Below are positions 8,929 to 18,631 of a stretch of 64,000 nucleotides of DNA, piece by piece. The stretch is from Caloramator australicus RC3. Lineage in GTDB: Bacteria > Bacillota > Clostridia > Clostridiales > Caloramatoraceae. Under the pieces are notes generated by a model. The model was not told the origin of the DNA. It ran no database searches and saw only the letters and a list, made by a program, of their open reading frames with translations. Within the stretch, counting starts at the first letter, position 1. Each line of letters opens with the position of its first letter. The DNA is taken from positions 18,759 to 82,758 of the forward strand of contig NZ_CAKP01000001.1 of NCBI RefSeq assembly GCF_000297115.1, read 5' to 3'. Made by a program: the position numbers and the translations under genes.

Positions 8929-9957
8929 TTATTTTATATCTATAAATTTTAATTCACCTAAAAAATTTTCATGATTTTTAGATTTTACTAACACACATAA
9001 AATATTGTTATTATATGAAAGTAAAGATATGTAATTTTCTTTAGGTAGTAAGGTAATTTTTTTATTTTTTAAATCAATAAGTTTTATATTATCTCCATCC
9101 GCTTTTGATAATACAAATAACATATTGTCTTTAACATAAAAATCAATTACATTTTCAAGCAAAACCTCTTCTTTATAGTTTTTTAATTCTATTCTTATTA
9201 ATTTGTTCCCTTTTAAGTGATAATTTATATAATATAAAAATCCATTATCTAATATTAACTTCCCTAAATTAAAGTCAGCTCCAAAGTCAACTGCATTTGT
9301 TTTTATTTTTTTTGCGACTTTGCCATAAAAATTCATAACTACCAAATTCAAATTGCTATCAATAAAATAAATATTTTCATCATTGGCCTGAAGGGCATAA
9401 ACTTCTTCATCATATAATCTAGATATTGAATAGTTTTCTAAATCAATTTTATATATCCCCTTCTGCCCCCAAGTCAAAATCATGTTGTTTATAATAATTC
9501 TATTTTCAAATAATGCATTAGCGATATTAGCTTCAAAGGGAAGAGCTATCAAATCCCTTCCATTCCATATTTTCCTTAATTCATTTTTATAGTCATAATA
9601 AAATATTTTGTCATTTAAGATGAAAAAATTTAGATATTTTTTAAATACCTTGTTTTGACTTACCTTGTCTACTCTTTTATTTTGAAGGTCAAACCTATAT
9701 AAATAATTATCTTTGCTATTTATAAAGAAAATGCTGTCACCATATTTAATAAATCCCATTTCATTTGAATCTTTAATTAATAAAGATTTATCTTTATAAA
9801 TATTAAAATCATTTGTATCTATAAAATACTCTCCACCATCAAGATAATAAAATTCTGGATATAATAAATTAAAACTTTTCTTTGCATTAAGGTCATTTGT
9901 TTTATAAATAAAGAACATAAAAAAAGCAAGAATAAAAATTAATATCTTTTTAATCAC
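8929..9957 (-). CDS. Secreted beta-propeller-like protein (DUF5050-like)
   Basis: The 342-residue protein has a signal or anchor helix (residues 3-22, ending near NDLNA). Repeating units follow, about 40-50 residues each, of the form ..D..IYFID..N.L..., as in YLYRFDLQNKR, NIYFIDSNLNLV and LYYINYHLKGN. This is the pattern of DUF5050 or six-bladed propeller proteins of clostridia, which are predicted extracellular; the ligand is unknown. The GTG at 9957 is preferred because GAGGGG lies six bases upstream. An ATG two codons earlier would abut that site. A signal peptidase II Cys is not evident, so a membrane anchor is more likely than a lipoprotein. Confidence 0.65.
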   Translation of the reverse strand: MIKKILIFILAFFMFFIYKTNDLNAKKSFNLLYPEFYYLDGGEYFIDTNDFNIYKDKSLLIKDSNEMGFIKYGDSIFFINSKDNYLYRFDLQNKRVDKVSQNKVFKKYLNFFILNDKIFYYDYKNELRKIWNGRDLIALPFEANIANALFENRIIINNMILTWGQKGIYKIDLENYSISRLYDEEVYALQANDENIYFIDSNLNLVVMNFYGKVAKKIKTNAVDFGADFNLGKLILDNGFLYYINYHLKGNKLIRIELKNYKEEVLLENVIDFYVKDNMLFVLSKADGDNIKLIDLKNKKITLLPKENYISLLSYNNNILCVLVKSKNHENFLGELKFIDIK

Positions 9958-10215
9958 TATCATCCCCTCTTCCATAATTTACTATTTAAAATACTTCTTT
10001 TTTAAATAAATAAATCCTTCAAAAATTAGTGTATATTCGTCCTTCAAATTCATGTATATTACAACACTAATCCATTTTATTCTTAATTTTTTGCCTTTAA
10101 TATAAGTTTTATTCCTATTTTTTCCTATATTTCGCAAAATTATTTAACAAATCATAGCATAATATTTTACTTATTGCACACAATAATTTTGTAAAAATTT
10201 AATGGAGGTGTTAAT

Positions 10216-10371
10216 ATGGTAAATAGAAGCATTGCTTGTAATGTTCGTGACTGCAAATATCATGCACAAAACGAAAATTATTGCACCCTTAATGCAATCC
10301 AAGTTGTAAACCATACTACTCCTGCAACTACAAAGGAAAGCACAGACTGTGGCAGCTTTGAGAAAAAATAA
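10216..10371 (+). CDS. DUF1540 small cysteine-rich protein
   Basis: This 51-residue protein begins MVNRSIACNVRDCKYH. Four cysteines are arranged as CNVRDC...NYC...DCGSF, the DUF1540 pattern, which is presumed to bind metal. A strong TGGAGGTG ribosome-binding site lies 5 nt before the ATG and a terminator hairpin follows the stop, so it forms a complete single-gene unit. DUF1540 proteins are common in spore-forming Firmicutes; their role is not established. The intergenic stretch upstream (about 9960-10200) is AT-rich and shows no other feature. Confidence 0.85.
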   Translation: MVNRSIACNVRDCKYHAQNENYCTLNAIQVVNHTTPATTKESTDCGSFEKK

Positions 10372-10394
10372 AGGATCTGGCTTAGCCAGATCCT
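10372..10394. terminator. Bidirectional terminator hairpin
   Basis: AGGATCTGGC pairs with GCCAGATCCT around a TTA loop. It serves the DUF1540 gene and overlaps the stop codon of the convergent lysO gene. Confidence 0.85.
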
Positions 10395-10986
10395 AAATAT
10401 TATAAAAAAATGGGACAAGGAAAGGAACTAAAAAGGTTAGAATTGTGCCGGTCAAAAAAGCAATGACGACGGTCTCTTCATCTGTAAATTTTGAAATAAC
10501 AGGCAAAGTTGTATCCATTGCTGTTGCCCCTGATGGTGCTATTGCAGTTATGTAGTTTATTTTGCTTGCTATAAAGCCTATGGATAAAACGGCTAAAAGT
10601 TCTCTAAAAACGTTACTTAAAAATGCAACTGTTCCAGCTTCTGCACCTGCTAAATTTGTCAAAATTACTGCTGATAGGCTATACCACCCAAAGCCTGCCG
10701 AAATAGCCAAAGCTAAATTTGTCTGTAATTTAAAAATTAATCCTACGATCAAACCTCCAAACAAGCTACCAATAACTACAGCAAGAGGAACTAATAGTAT
10801 TTTAACCCCCTTTTTCTTTATCTTTGTAAGGACCTCTTTATTCAATCCAATATCTACCCCTACCGAAAAAATCAAAAGATTAAGTGCTATAGTTGATATT
10901 TTATCAATATCTTTGAACATTTCCGGCGAAATGAAATTTCCAAAGGCTATTCCTAATGTTAAAGAAATTAAAATAATATAGACCAT
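10393..10986 (-). CDS. lysO: LysO-type lysine exporter, C-terminal half as a separate protein
   Basis: This 197-residue integral membrane protein has about five or six helices and matches the C-terminal part of LysO/YbjE (DUF340). Conserved segments are NLLIFSVGVDIG, GFGWYSLSAVILTNLAG and APSGATAMDTTLPVI, the last a substrate-site-like loop. LysO exports L-lysine and toxic analogues. In many clostridia the protein is split into two genes, and the N-terminal partner lies immediately upstream with only a 2-bp gap. GGGAGG sits 7 nt before the ATG. It ends in a bidirectional terminator. Confidence 0.85.
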   Translation of the reverse strand: MVYIILISLTLGIAFGNFISPEMFKDIDKISTIALNLLIFSVGVDIGLNKEVLTKIKKKGVKILLVPLAVVIGSLFGGLIVGLIFKLQTNLALAISAGFGWYSLSAVILTNLAGAEAGTVAFLSNVFRELLAVLSIGFIASKINYITAIAPSGATAMDTTLPVISKFTDEETVVIAFLTGTILTFLVPFLVPFFYNI

Positions 10987-10988
10987 CT

Positions 10989-11261
10989 TTATTCCTCCCT
11001 TAAAAATTTTATATAAATAATATATACAGCAATCGCACTAAACAAAGCTGTAAAAAGGGCAAAGGAAAAAGATTTAATTCCAATAAGTTTAATATTTTTA
11101 ACAATATTTTCATCGTTTCCGATCTTAATTCCCATAGTGAAAATAAGCAAAAATAATCCAGCTAATTGAAATTTTGAATTAAATTTAACTATTGTATCAG
11201 GCAGTTTTAAAAATGCACCTACCATAATTCCTAAAAATAAACTTAAAAAAATTAAATACAC
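10989..11261 (-). CDS. LysO-type exporter, N-terminal partner (DUF340)
   Basis: This is a 90-residue membrane protein with three helices. The hydrophobic GIMVGAFLKLP start and the LAGLFLLIFTMGIKIG segment mirror the N-terminal half of single-chain LysO. It precedes the larger partner with almost no gap, so a two-subunit exporter is likely. A GTG start at 11261 is preferred: AAGGGGAG is six bases upstream, whereas the ATG two codons earlier directly abuts that site. The split appears genuine rather than a frameshift, because the second gene has its own strong ribosome-binding site. Confidence 0.75.
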   Translation of the reverse strand: MYLIFLSLFLGIMVGAFLKLPDTIVKFNSKFQLAGLFLLIFTMGIKIGNDENIVKNIKLIGIKSFSFALFTALFSAIAVYIIYIKFLREE

Positions 11262-11288
11262 ACCCATCTCCCCTTTATTATTTAAAAT

Positions 11289-12343
11289 TTAACTTATTTC
11301 AAATATATAATTTTCTTCCAAAGTTTTCAAGCTATTATTCTTAAATTGTAAATAATAAGTTCCCTTATCAAGTTCTAATAAATAAAAGCCCTGTCTTTCA
11401 ATAACTTTTAATTCCCTTTCATCAGCATTTTTAATTGTCAATTTTATATCCTTTGGAAGTTGAAAAACCTTAAGCATTATTTTTTGTTTATATTCTACAT
11501 CTATTTTAAATATATCAATATCCTCAATATAATCAATGCTTCCTGAAAAAAGCATATTCTTTTTTATTTTATAAGCCTTATCAAGAGTGTTATTGTATTC
11601 ATACGAATCCATGTTTACTTTAATATCATCTTCCACTATTCCTTTATATCTCATAGGATAAAATTTTTTACCGTTTTGCCCCTTTTTGATTTCTTCATAT
11701 GTTCTATAACTTACTACAGTTTTATCCTTACTTTTTAAACTATTACTATGCCTTGCCTCAAGAGTTATAATTCCCTCTTTATCATAACTTTCTTTTAAAT
11801 AAATAAACGTGTGCTCACCTTCAGCATTAAAAATATCCATAGGTTTAATTTTTTTATGCTTATATATTTAAAATATCTTTTTAAAGTCTTTGTAGAAACC
11901 TTTTCAGGTAAATTATACACAGCTCCTACAAATCCTGAACAGTCAAGTCCGGCAGTTTTTGCCTTATAGCCTCCTTCTGTTAAAACATTGCCTGGGACAT
12001 AATCCTTTTCTATAGCATCTTTAAAATTTTTAACATCAATCCTATCGCTAATATCAACTGAAATATATCCTCCCCAACAGTAGGGAATGCCAACAACAAT
12101 TTTCCTCTCATTCCCTAAAAAATTAGGCAATTTGATATCATCACGATTAAACACTTTAGGTTGATATTCCCAAACAAAATTAATTATCTCCATCGCCCTT
12201 TTATACGCCTCTTGCCTTGTGACTTTTTTTACCTGAATCTTTTCCTTTTCAATTTTTAATAAAAAAAATATAAAAATTAATAAAAGTATTGCGATAACTA
12301 ATCTAACAAACAATTTTCTATAAATCATCCTTTTTTTCCTCAT
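11289..12343 (-). CDS. NlpC/P60-like cell-wall hydrolase, frame broken at a T7 (A7) run
   Basis: Two frames (11795-12343 and 11289-11840) form one exported protein of about 350 residues. It has an N-terminal membrane helix (residues 12-35) and a papain-like core with the nucleophile in GLDCSGFVGAVYNLP. After the break comes PMDIFNAEGEHTFIYL, which holds the catalytic His, and then a C-terminal domain that reads like a beta-rich PPC-type module. The break lies at the T run 11849-11855 (plus strand); adding one A to the coding strand joins SIKKIKPMDIFNAEG. Without that repair Cys and His lie on different polypeptides. The start has TTAGGTGAAG. Base-calling error is the likeliest explanation. 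Confidence 0.72.
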
Positions 12344-12427
12344 ATCTTCACCTAACAAAATTACTAATTTAAAAATATTACTTTAAACTATATTTTATGA
12401 TAAAATCATAAAGAGAGGGGGAATTTT

Positions 12428-13255
12428 ATGAATAATCTTGAAAATTTCATCCAATCCTTTGAAAATGTTTTGCCTTACCTAATTAAGTTCTTTGATGAAA
12501 AGGTTGCCTTTAATATCTCTGACAGAGAAAAATATCTTAAAGTTTATTATCTTGATAAACTAAACATATATGTTAAAGAAGGAGACCTTATATCAAAGGA
12601 TGGTGCAGATTATGAAGCCATAAAAACAGGTAATGTAATAACTAAAGAAATTCCTAAAGAAATATTCGGCGAGCCAATTAAATGCATATCTGTCCCTATT
12701 AAAAACGATAGCAAAAATGTAATTGGTGTTTTGTCTATAATTAAAAGCACGAAAAAGCATGTTGAAATCCAGGAACTATCTAATAATTTAAATGATGCTT
12801 TGTCTCAAATTACTGAAGCGATAAGCAATATAGCCGTTGGAGTCCAAAACGTTTCTGAAGCCAATAGAAAAATTCAGCATACTATTCAAGAGGCCAATGA
12901 ACAGGTAAAAAATACCGATGAAATTTTAAAATTTGTAAAAAACATTGCAGATCAAACAAATCTTTTGGGATTAAATGCTGCTATTGAAGCTGCAAGAGCT
13001 GGAGAGAGTGGAAAAGGATTTGGAGTAGTAGCTCAAGAGATAAGAAAACTTTCTACCTCCAGCAATGAATCAATTAAAAAAATAAATGAAATCCTTAAAA
13101 ATATACAAAAATATGTTAACGATATAAGTTCCGATATAAACAAAACTAATATAGTTTTCCAAGATCAAGCAACTGCTCTTGAAGAAATTTTAGCAACTGT
13201 AGAGGAAATCTCTGCAACTGCTCAAGTTCTGTTTGAAATGACCAGCAAAAGATAA
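12428..13255 (+). CDS. Soluble methyl-accepting chemotaxis protein
   Basis: The 275-residue protein has no membrane helix. The first 115 residues look like a small sensory domain (PAS/GAF-like, ending in a [16 protein letters not shown] strand pattern). The MCP signalling hairpin follows, with its conserved tip [21 protein letters not shown] near residues 170-190. It should act in the cytoplasm through CheA/CheW. The receptor is short, with only partial methylation helices. The ribosome-binding site GAGAGGGGG is strong. No chemotaxis genes are adjacent, so it is an orphan receptor of unknown signal. Confidence 0.9.
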   Translation: MNNLENFIQSFENVLPYLIKFFDEKVAFNISDREKYLKVYYLDKLNIYVKEGDLISKDGADYEAIKTGNVITKEIPKEIFGEPIKCISVPIKNDSKNVIGVLSIIKSTKKHVEIQELSNNLNDALSQITEAISNIAVGVQNVSEANRKIQHTIQEANEQVKNTDEILKFVKNIADQTNLLGLNAAIEAARAGESGKGFGVVAQEIRKLSTSSNESIKKINEILKNIQKYVNDISSDINKTNIVFQDQATALEEILATVEEISATAQVLFEMTSKR

Positions 13256-13280
13256 ATGAGGCTGCAAAGCAGCCTCATTT
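13254..13280. terminator. Bidirectional terminator
   Basis: A 12-bp perfect stem (AAATGAGGCTGC / GCAGCCTCATTT, AAA loop) lies between the chemoreceptor and the convergent surface-protein gene, overlapping the latter's stop. Confidence 0.9.
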
Positions 13281-16200
13281 AATTTGAACCTTCATAACCG
13301 CTTTCTTGTCTTTATAAACAGCTACGACTTCTCCTTTAATGCCCCTTTTCCCCTTAACTGTCAATACTCCGTTTTTTATTATTCCTATTTTACCATTAAT
13401 CAAATATTTTATTTTATTGTTGTCAATTATATGGCTATTACCATATATATCATATCCAACGATGTTTAATCTATAACTTTTTCCATTAGATATAGTTAAA
13501 TTGTCTTTGTCAAATTTAATTTTTGTTAAAGGAACTTCTTTATCTACAACCTCAACCGGAATATTTAAAACAGTTGAACCTACTTTTATGGTTAATGTCG
13601 TTAACCCAACGTTTCTTGCTTCAAAGCTCCAGTTTTTAAAGGATACGACATTAGGATCTTGGTTAGCAATTGAAATTTCTACATCTTTTAAGTTCGTTAA
13701 ATTAAATATATTATTATAGCTTCCAAACGTAATATAACCCAAAATTTCTATATTTTGTTTGTTTCCCTTAGGTAAAACTATTTTATTTATCGGCTGGCCC
13801 TTCTTATCTTTTATTCCGAGATATTCAATTACTGGAACGCTTTTTATAGTTATACTATCGTTTATATATAACCTTGCAAAGCCTAAATATCCGCCATCTT
13901 CTAACTTAGCATATCTTTTACCCGATCCGTTTCCAGCTATTAAAAAGTCTACCCCATTTTCATTCCATTTTTTGAATATATGTTGATGACCGAAAATTAC
14001 AAGAATATTTTTATCCTTATTTTTACTTTTATAATCAAAGATTATATCCTTTAAAAGTTTGTTATCCCTTTCAGGCATATTATAACCTTTGTTAATAAAA
14101 TCCCTAGTCGGAACATGAGTAAGAATTATTATATTTTTTTTATTTGATATACTTAAGGCTCTCTTTAAAAATTCATATTGGGTTGGATCAGTGTTATATA
14201 TTGAAGACATCTTTGAAGAATTTAATGTAATTATATTGGTATTCCCGTAGGAATAAAACTGAGTAGAGTCTCCAAAATTTATTAAAAGCTCGTTAGAGTT
14301 ATTTAACGAATCGTGGTTCCCGGCTGTTATTATAAATGGCTTTGTTACCTTAGATAAAACTTCCTTTATTCCATCCCATTCTTCCTTTGTATCACCATCG
14401 ACAATATCTCCTGCATGTAAAATAAGGTCCGGATTATCCTTACTTGAAGTTTCTATAAGCTCGTCTAAATAATACTTAGTATGTGTGTCAGCAAAGACAT
14501 CAATAACTATATCCTTTTTGCTAATAACATTCATATCTTCAACCCAAAACTTTGAAACTACAACATCCGAAACATTGCCCTTTTGATCCCTTGCATAGAT
14601 TGTAAGGGTATGTTCTCCATTTGACAATGGATTTTTAGGTAAGGCGAATCCATAGCCTGAAGTCTTATCGTAAAATACATTTTGCTGGATTGAATCAATA
14701 AAAAGGAATATATCATTTTGATTTACTCCCGTTTTATCGTCTAAAATATTAAATCCTATCCTCGGCATGTTAGTTCTAACCTTTGAAGAATTTAAAGGAT
14801 ATAAATTTGTAATTTTAGGGCCTTCTTTATCTTCTTCTAAAACAATATTAAAATTTCCTTCAAAACTAGTCTCGTTTCCCGCCTTATCTTTTAACTGAAC
14901 ATTTAAAATATGATTACCTTCAGCTAGCCCAATAAAATCAACATATATTTCCTTATGAATTTCATCATAAACTCCTTTATAGGCTTTTCCATCTATTTTA
15001 ATATTTATTGAATTAGGATCAATTCCTGAAATATCATCGTTAACCCTTAATGTTAGTCTTCCATTAGTTGTATACATAGTTTTGGGCTTAAACTCTAGAA
15101 CCTTTGGTGGAGTATAATCATTACCTTCATTATAAATAAACTTTAAATCATCTAAATAAATTGTAGATAATCCTTTCAATGATTTATCATCTTCTACAAA
15201 TGATAAATTCATAAAGGTTAATGGAATAGATACATCTGGAATATCAGCTGTTAAAAATGTCCATTTTCCATTTTGAAGCTTTGTATTAAATGGAATTTTA
15301 TAAACATTATCATTATTATCAACTAAATTTACATAAACTTTTGCATTTGTTCCCTCGCTATATGCCCAAACTGATATTTTTTTAGGTTTTACATGGGAAA
15401 CATAAAGGTTAATTAAATCATTATTTTTTTCATCGTAAAATGTAGGATAAAGGTTGCTTGTTAAACTCTCCCTTCTATCCCATTCATTTAAGTCATAAGA
15501 AATCTTAAGGGCATACCTTCCATTTTTAACTTTTTGATCTGTAGTTTCTGCCTTTGAACTTAAAAGACCTTCAACAAAATATCTTGAACTTTCATTATGT
15601 TCAAAATCATCTATTATCATTTCATCAACGTCCACATATATGAGTGCCTTTGAAGCTTTATCCCCTATTTTTGCCACAACTTCTCCCTTCCCTTTTTGAA
15701 GGGCAGTAAAATTCCCTAACTTATCGATTTTACCTATGTTATTATTCACACTCCAGGATATTAATGATTCTGAAACAATAACATTTTTGCCATTTAATTT
15801 AGCTTCTACGCCAAATTTATTTTTTTGATTTATACTCATCCATAGATTGTTTTGAGATATTTTTAGTTCACTTATCTTATCAACCACATTAATATTTAAA
15901 ATTGCCCTTTTCCCTTGGTATTCAGCAATTATTTTCCCTGTAATTGCTTTATTCCCTGCAATAAATATTCCATTAACTATTTTCCCTAAATCCTTATCAA
16001 TTGTCCATTTTATATCAGCTTCCTTTAAATCAACCCTGTTATAATTAGTATCATATCCTAAAAGCTTTAAGGGATATTGAGAATTTTTATAAATATAAAC
16101 ATCATTTTCAGGGAAATATATATTATTTAACACATAACTCGGCCCAGAATTATCAACAAATAAAATTCCATTTGTTATGTTTCTTTCTCTACCATCCGAT

Positions 16201-17360
16201 AACCTACTAACTACCTTTGAACTATCCTCCCATGGAAATTTAATGTTCATTTGTGTAGAGCCACCGCCATCTAAAACAACAGCATTTACAGCGCCTAAGT
16301 TTTTCATATATACTCCAAGTTCCTGATAAGTAGCTCCATCGCTTATATACCCATCTTTATTACCATAATCAACAATTACTGCAATTATCTTATTGTCATT
16401 AGTAATTCCTATAGCTGTTCTTGCTCTTTTTGAATTAACATGGGTAGGATTTGCTCCATTGTTTATTATCTCTTGAGAAGTTAATGCCTTACCATCCTTT
16501 ACTATAAAAGCATACGTTCCTATCACATCTTTAATTGGTTTATCAAATTCCACTTTTATTTTAACTTTATCCCCAACCTTTAAATTATCCTTAACCCAAT
16601 TAAACTTTTTGCCGTTGCTTGCAAGGACTATGCTGTCCTTTGGAATAATAATATCCTTCTTATTTACTCCTAAGTCTACTACAACTCCTTCATATTCTTT
16701 TCCAAGCTCAATTTGTGAAATCCCCTTTATAACAGTTAAAGCTCCGTTTTTATAGTAATCCTTAAAATCTACTTTTCTTTCATCGTTTAAAAGATTGTTT
16801 AATAAAATAATGGACTCTTTAAACTTTTCCCTATTAACGTTATCTATACTAATGCTTGCATTTGATTCTAATATTGTTAAGCTTGCCTGCATGTGAATAT
16901 AATCTATAAATGGTATTCCTTCTTTTGTTAGCCCAAATACAGGATAGATGTTTTCTTCGCTTCTTGAAGAAAATCCAGTTAAAATGAATCCATCCCTTAC
17001 CTGAGGGCCAGTGCTAAACCCCGAGGTCATCTCGAACATATCGGCATTAATACCTGCAACTACTTTTTTCCCCTTTATCTGCTCTCTTTCTATTTGATTA
17101 GTTAATGTGTCTGATTTTTTTACTTTATCTTCAGCTTTTGAAAAAACAAGTTCTATATTTTTATTGTTTAAGTCAGCATTTAAAATATATAAATTTTTTC
17201 TATCAGAATTTTGGATATATTTTCTTGTATATGTTATTCCCTTTGCTATCTCTGTTTTGTAAATTTCTGTTTCTGAATTTTTTGTTTTCGAGTAGGCAAC
17301 ATTAGATAAAAGAATTAATGTTGACAAAGCAATGCTTAAAATCCTTGAAGCCTTCTTCAT
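13275..17360 (-). CDS. Large surface protein: phosphodiester glycosidase, Ig-like domains and metallophosphoesterase
   Basis: The 1361-residue exported protein has a signal peptide (residues 1-24, ending SNVAYS). A phosphodiester glycosidase (NAGPA/DUF2233) domain spans about 160-400, with the DGGGSTQMNI signature. Ig-like BIG repeats (about 440-570), a carbohydrate-binding-like segment (580-750) and Ig-like modules (760-955) follow. Next is a calcineurin-type phosphoesterase (965-1170) with its metal-site blocks DVFADTH, HAGDIVDGD, TAGNHD, THVP and FGHQH. Two more BIG-like repeats end the protein. The fusion suggests processing of phosphate-linked surface glycans, which is inference. GGGGTGATTAT supports the start at 17360. 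No sortase or S-layer anchor motif was recognised. Confidence 0.85.
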   Translation of the reverse strand: MKKASRILSIALSTLILLSNVAYSKTKNSETEIYKTEIAKGITYTRKYIQNSDRKNLYILNADLNNKNIELVFSKAEDKVKKSDTLTNQIEREQIKGKKVVAGINADMFEMTSGFSTGPQVRDGFILTGFSSRSEENIYPVFGLTKEGIPFIDYIHMQASLTILESNASISIDNVNREKFKESIILLNNLLNDERKVDFKDYYKNGALTVIKGISQIELGKEYEGVVVDLGVNKKDIIIPKDSIVLASNGKKFNWVKDNLKVGDKVKIKVEFDKPIKDVIGTYAFIVKDGKALTSQEIINNGANPTHVNSKRARTAIGITNDNKIIAVIVDYGNKDGYISDGATYQELGVYMKNLGAVNAVVLDGGGSTQMNIKFPWEDSSKVVSRLSDGRERNITNGILFVDNSGPSYVLNNIYFPENDVYIYKNSQYPLKLLGYDTNYNRVDLKEADIKWTIDKDLGKIVNGIFIAGNKAITGKIIAEYQGKRAILNINVVDKISELKISQNNLWMSINQKNKFGVEAKLNGKNVIVSESLISWSVNNNIGKIDKLGNFTALQKGKGEVVAKIGDKASKALIYVDVDEMIIDDFEHNESSRYFVEGLLSSKAETTDQKVKNGRYALKISYDLNEWDRRESLTSNLYPTFYDEKNNDLINLYVSHVKPKKISVWAYSEGTNAKVYVNLVDNNDNVYKIPFNTKLQNGKWTFLTADIPDVSIPLTFMNLSFVEDDKSLKGLSTIYLDDLKFIYNEGNDYTPPKVLEFKPKTMYTTNGRLTLRVNDDISGIDPNSINIKIDGKAYKGVYDEIHKEIYVDFIGLAEGNHILNVQLKDKAGNETSFEGNFNIVLEEDKEGPKITNLYPLNSSKVRTNMPRIGFNILDDKTGVNQNDIFLFIDSIQQNVFYDKTSGYGFALPKNPLSNGEHTLTIYARDQKGNVSDVVVSKFWVEDMNVISKKDIVIDVFADTHTKYYLDELIETSSKDNPDLILHAGDIVDGDTKEEWDGIKEVLSKVTKPFIITAGNHDSLNNSNELLINFGDSTQFYSYGNTNIITLNSSKMSSIYNTDPTQYEFLKRALSISNKKNIIILTHVPTRDFINKGYNMPERDNKLLKDIIFDYKSKNKDKNILVIFGHQHIFKKWNENGVDFLIAGNGSGKRYAKLEDGGYLGFARLYINDSITIKSVPVIEYLGIKDKKGQPINKIVLPKGNKQNIEILGYITFGSYNNIFNLTNLKDVEISIANQDPNVVSFKNWSFEARNVGLTTLTIKVGSTVLNIPVEVVDKEVPLTKIKFDKDNLTISNGKSYRLNIVGYDIYGNSHIIDNNKIKYLINGKIGIIKNGVLTVKGKRGIKGEVVAVYKDKKAVMKVQIK

Positions 17361-17549
17361 ATAATCACCCCAACACCTTTTAAAAATTAGACGCAATTAT
17401 TAGTTTATTGTTCATTTTTCTATATTATACCACTAAATTTTTAAATCGTTAAATTTTTGATAATTTTCGACATAAATAGCTAATTAATATTTATTATTAA
17501 TGAAAAATATATTATAATTTTTATATATAAACACTAAGAGGTGATCGCT

Positions 17550-18587
17550 TTGTTAGATGTAATTAAAAAAGCAGAAGAAACCCATAGTTTAAATAAAGAT
17601 GAATTAGTTTTACTTTTAAAAGAGGATAAATTCGATAAAGAAATTTTTGAGGCTGCAGACAGAGTAAGAAAAAAATATGTTGGAGATGAAGTCCATTTAA
17701 GAGGTCTTATAGAATTTTCCAATATTTGTAAACAAAATTGTCTATACTGTGGATTAAGGAGAGATAATAAAAACGTAGAAAGATATAGGCTATCGGAAGA
17801 ACAAATCATAAATTTTGCTAAAAATGCAAGAAATTTAGGATATAGGACAGTAGTTTTGCAATCCGGTGAAGATGATTATTTCAACGTCGATAGAATGACA
17901 AGAATATTAAGGGCAATAAAAGAACTTGATCTTGCAATTACCCTAAGTATAGGCGAAAAAAGTTATGAAGAATATAAGGCATATAAAGAAGCAGGGGCAA
18001 ATAGGTATCTTCTTAGAATTGAAACTACTGATAAGGGACTTTACGAAAAGCTTGACCCTAATATGAGCCATGAAAATAGAAAAAGATGCCTTATGGATTT
18101 AAAAAAATTAGGCTATGAAGTTGGAACAGGATGCCTTGTGGGACTTCCTGGGCAAACATTAGAATCCCTTGCTGATGATATTTTGTTTTTTAAAGAAATA
18201 GATGCAGATATGATAGGTGTAGGGCCATTTATTCCAAACCCCGATACACCCCTTAAGGATGAAAAAGGGGGAACCTTTGAATTAAGCTTAAAGGTTATGG
18301 CTTTAACTAGGCTACTTTTACCCGATATAAATATTCCTGCAACTACAGCCATGGAAACTTTAAATAAAAACGGAAGATTAATAGCTCTTCAAAGCGGTGC
18401 TAATGTTGTAATGCCAAACGTTACGGAAGGAGAATATAGAAAACTTTATGCCCTTTACCCCGGTAAAATCTGTGTTAACGATACACCAGCCCACTGCTTT
18501 GGATGTATCTCAGGAAAAATCAATAGCATTGGAAGGCCGATATCCAAAGATTATGGATATAGAAAAAAGATTTTTGAAAAGGCTTAA
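17550..18587 (+). CDS. hydE: [FeFe]-hydrogenase maturase HydE
   Basis: This is a 345-residue radical SAM enzyme. It carries the cluster motif CKQNCLYC (about residues 58-65, CX3CX2C), then GLRRDN, the SAM-contact VLQSGEDDYF and C-terminal blocks AMETLNKNGR and NVTEGEYRKLYALYPGK, all characteristic of HydE. With HydF and HydG it assembles the H-cluster subsite of [FeFe]-hydrogenase. Neither partner is in the window. The TTG at 17550 is taken as the start because AAGAGGTGATC lies just upstream; an alternative GTG falls inside that site. PylB and BioB are related, but the C-terminal motifs favour HydE. Confidence 0.92.
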   Translation: MLDVIKKAEETHSLNKDELVLLLKEDKFDKEIFEAADRVRKKYVGDEVHLRGLIEFSNICKQNCLYCGLRRDNKNVERYRLSEEQIINFAKNARNLGYRTVVLQSGEDDYFNVDRMTRILRAIKELDLAITLSIGEKSYEEYKAYKEAGANRYLLRIETTDKGLYEKLDPNMSHENRKRCLMDLKKLGYEVGTGCLVGLPGQTLESLADDILFFKEIDADMIGVGPFIPNPDTPLKDEKGGTFELSLKVMALTRLLLPDINIPATTAMETLNKNGRLIALQSGANVVMPNVTEGEYRKLYALYPGKICVNDTPAHCFGCISGKINSIGRPISKDYGYRKKIFEKA

Positions 18588-18631
18588 AATTTCATATAAT
18601 AAATATAAAGTAATTTTGAGGGGGCCTTTAT

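Noticed and set aside
10393..11261. LysO as a frameshifted single gene
   Set aside because: The second gene has its own strong ribosome-binding site, and split LysO is known in clostridia.
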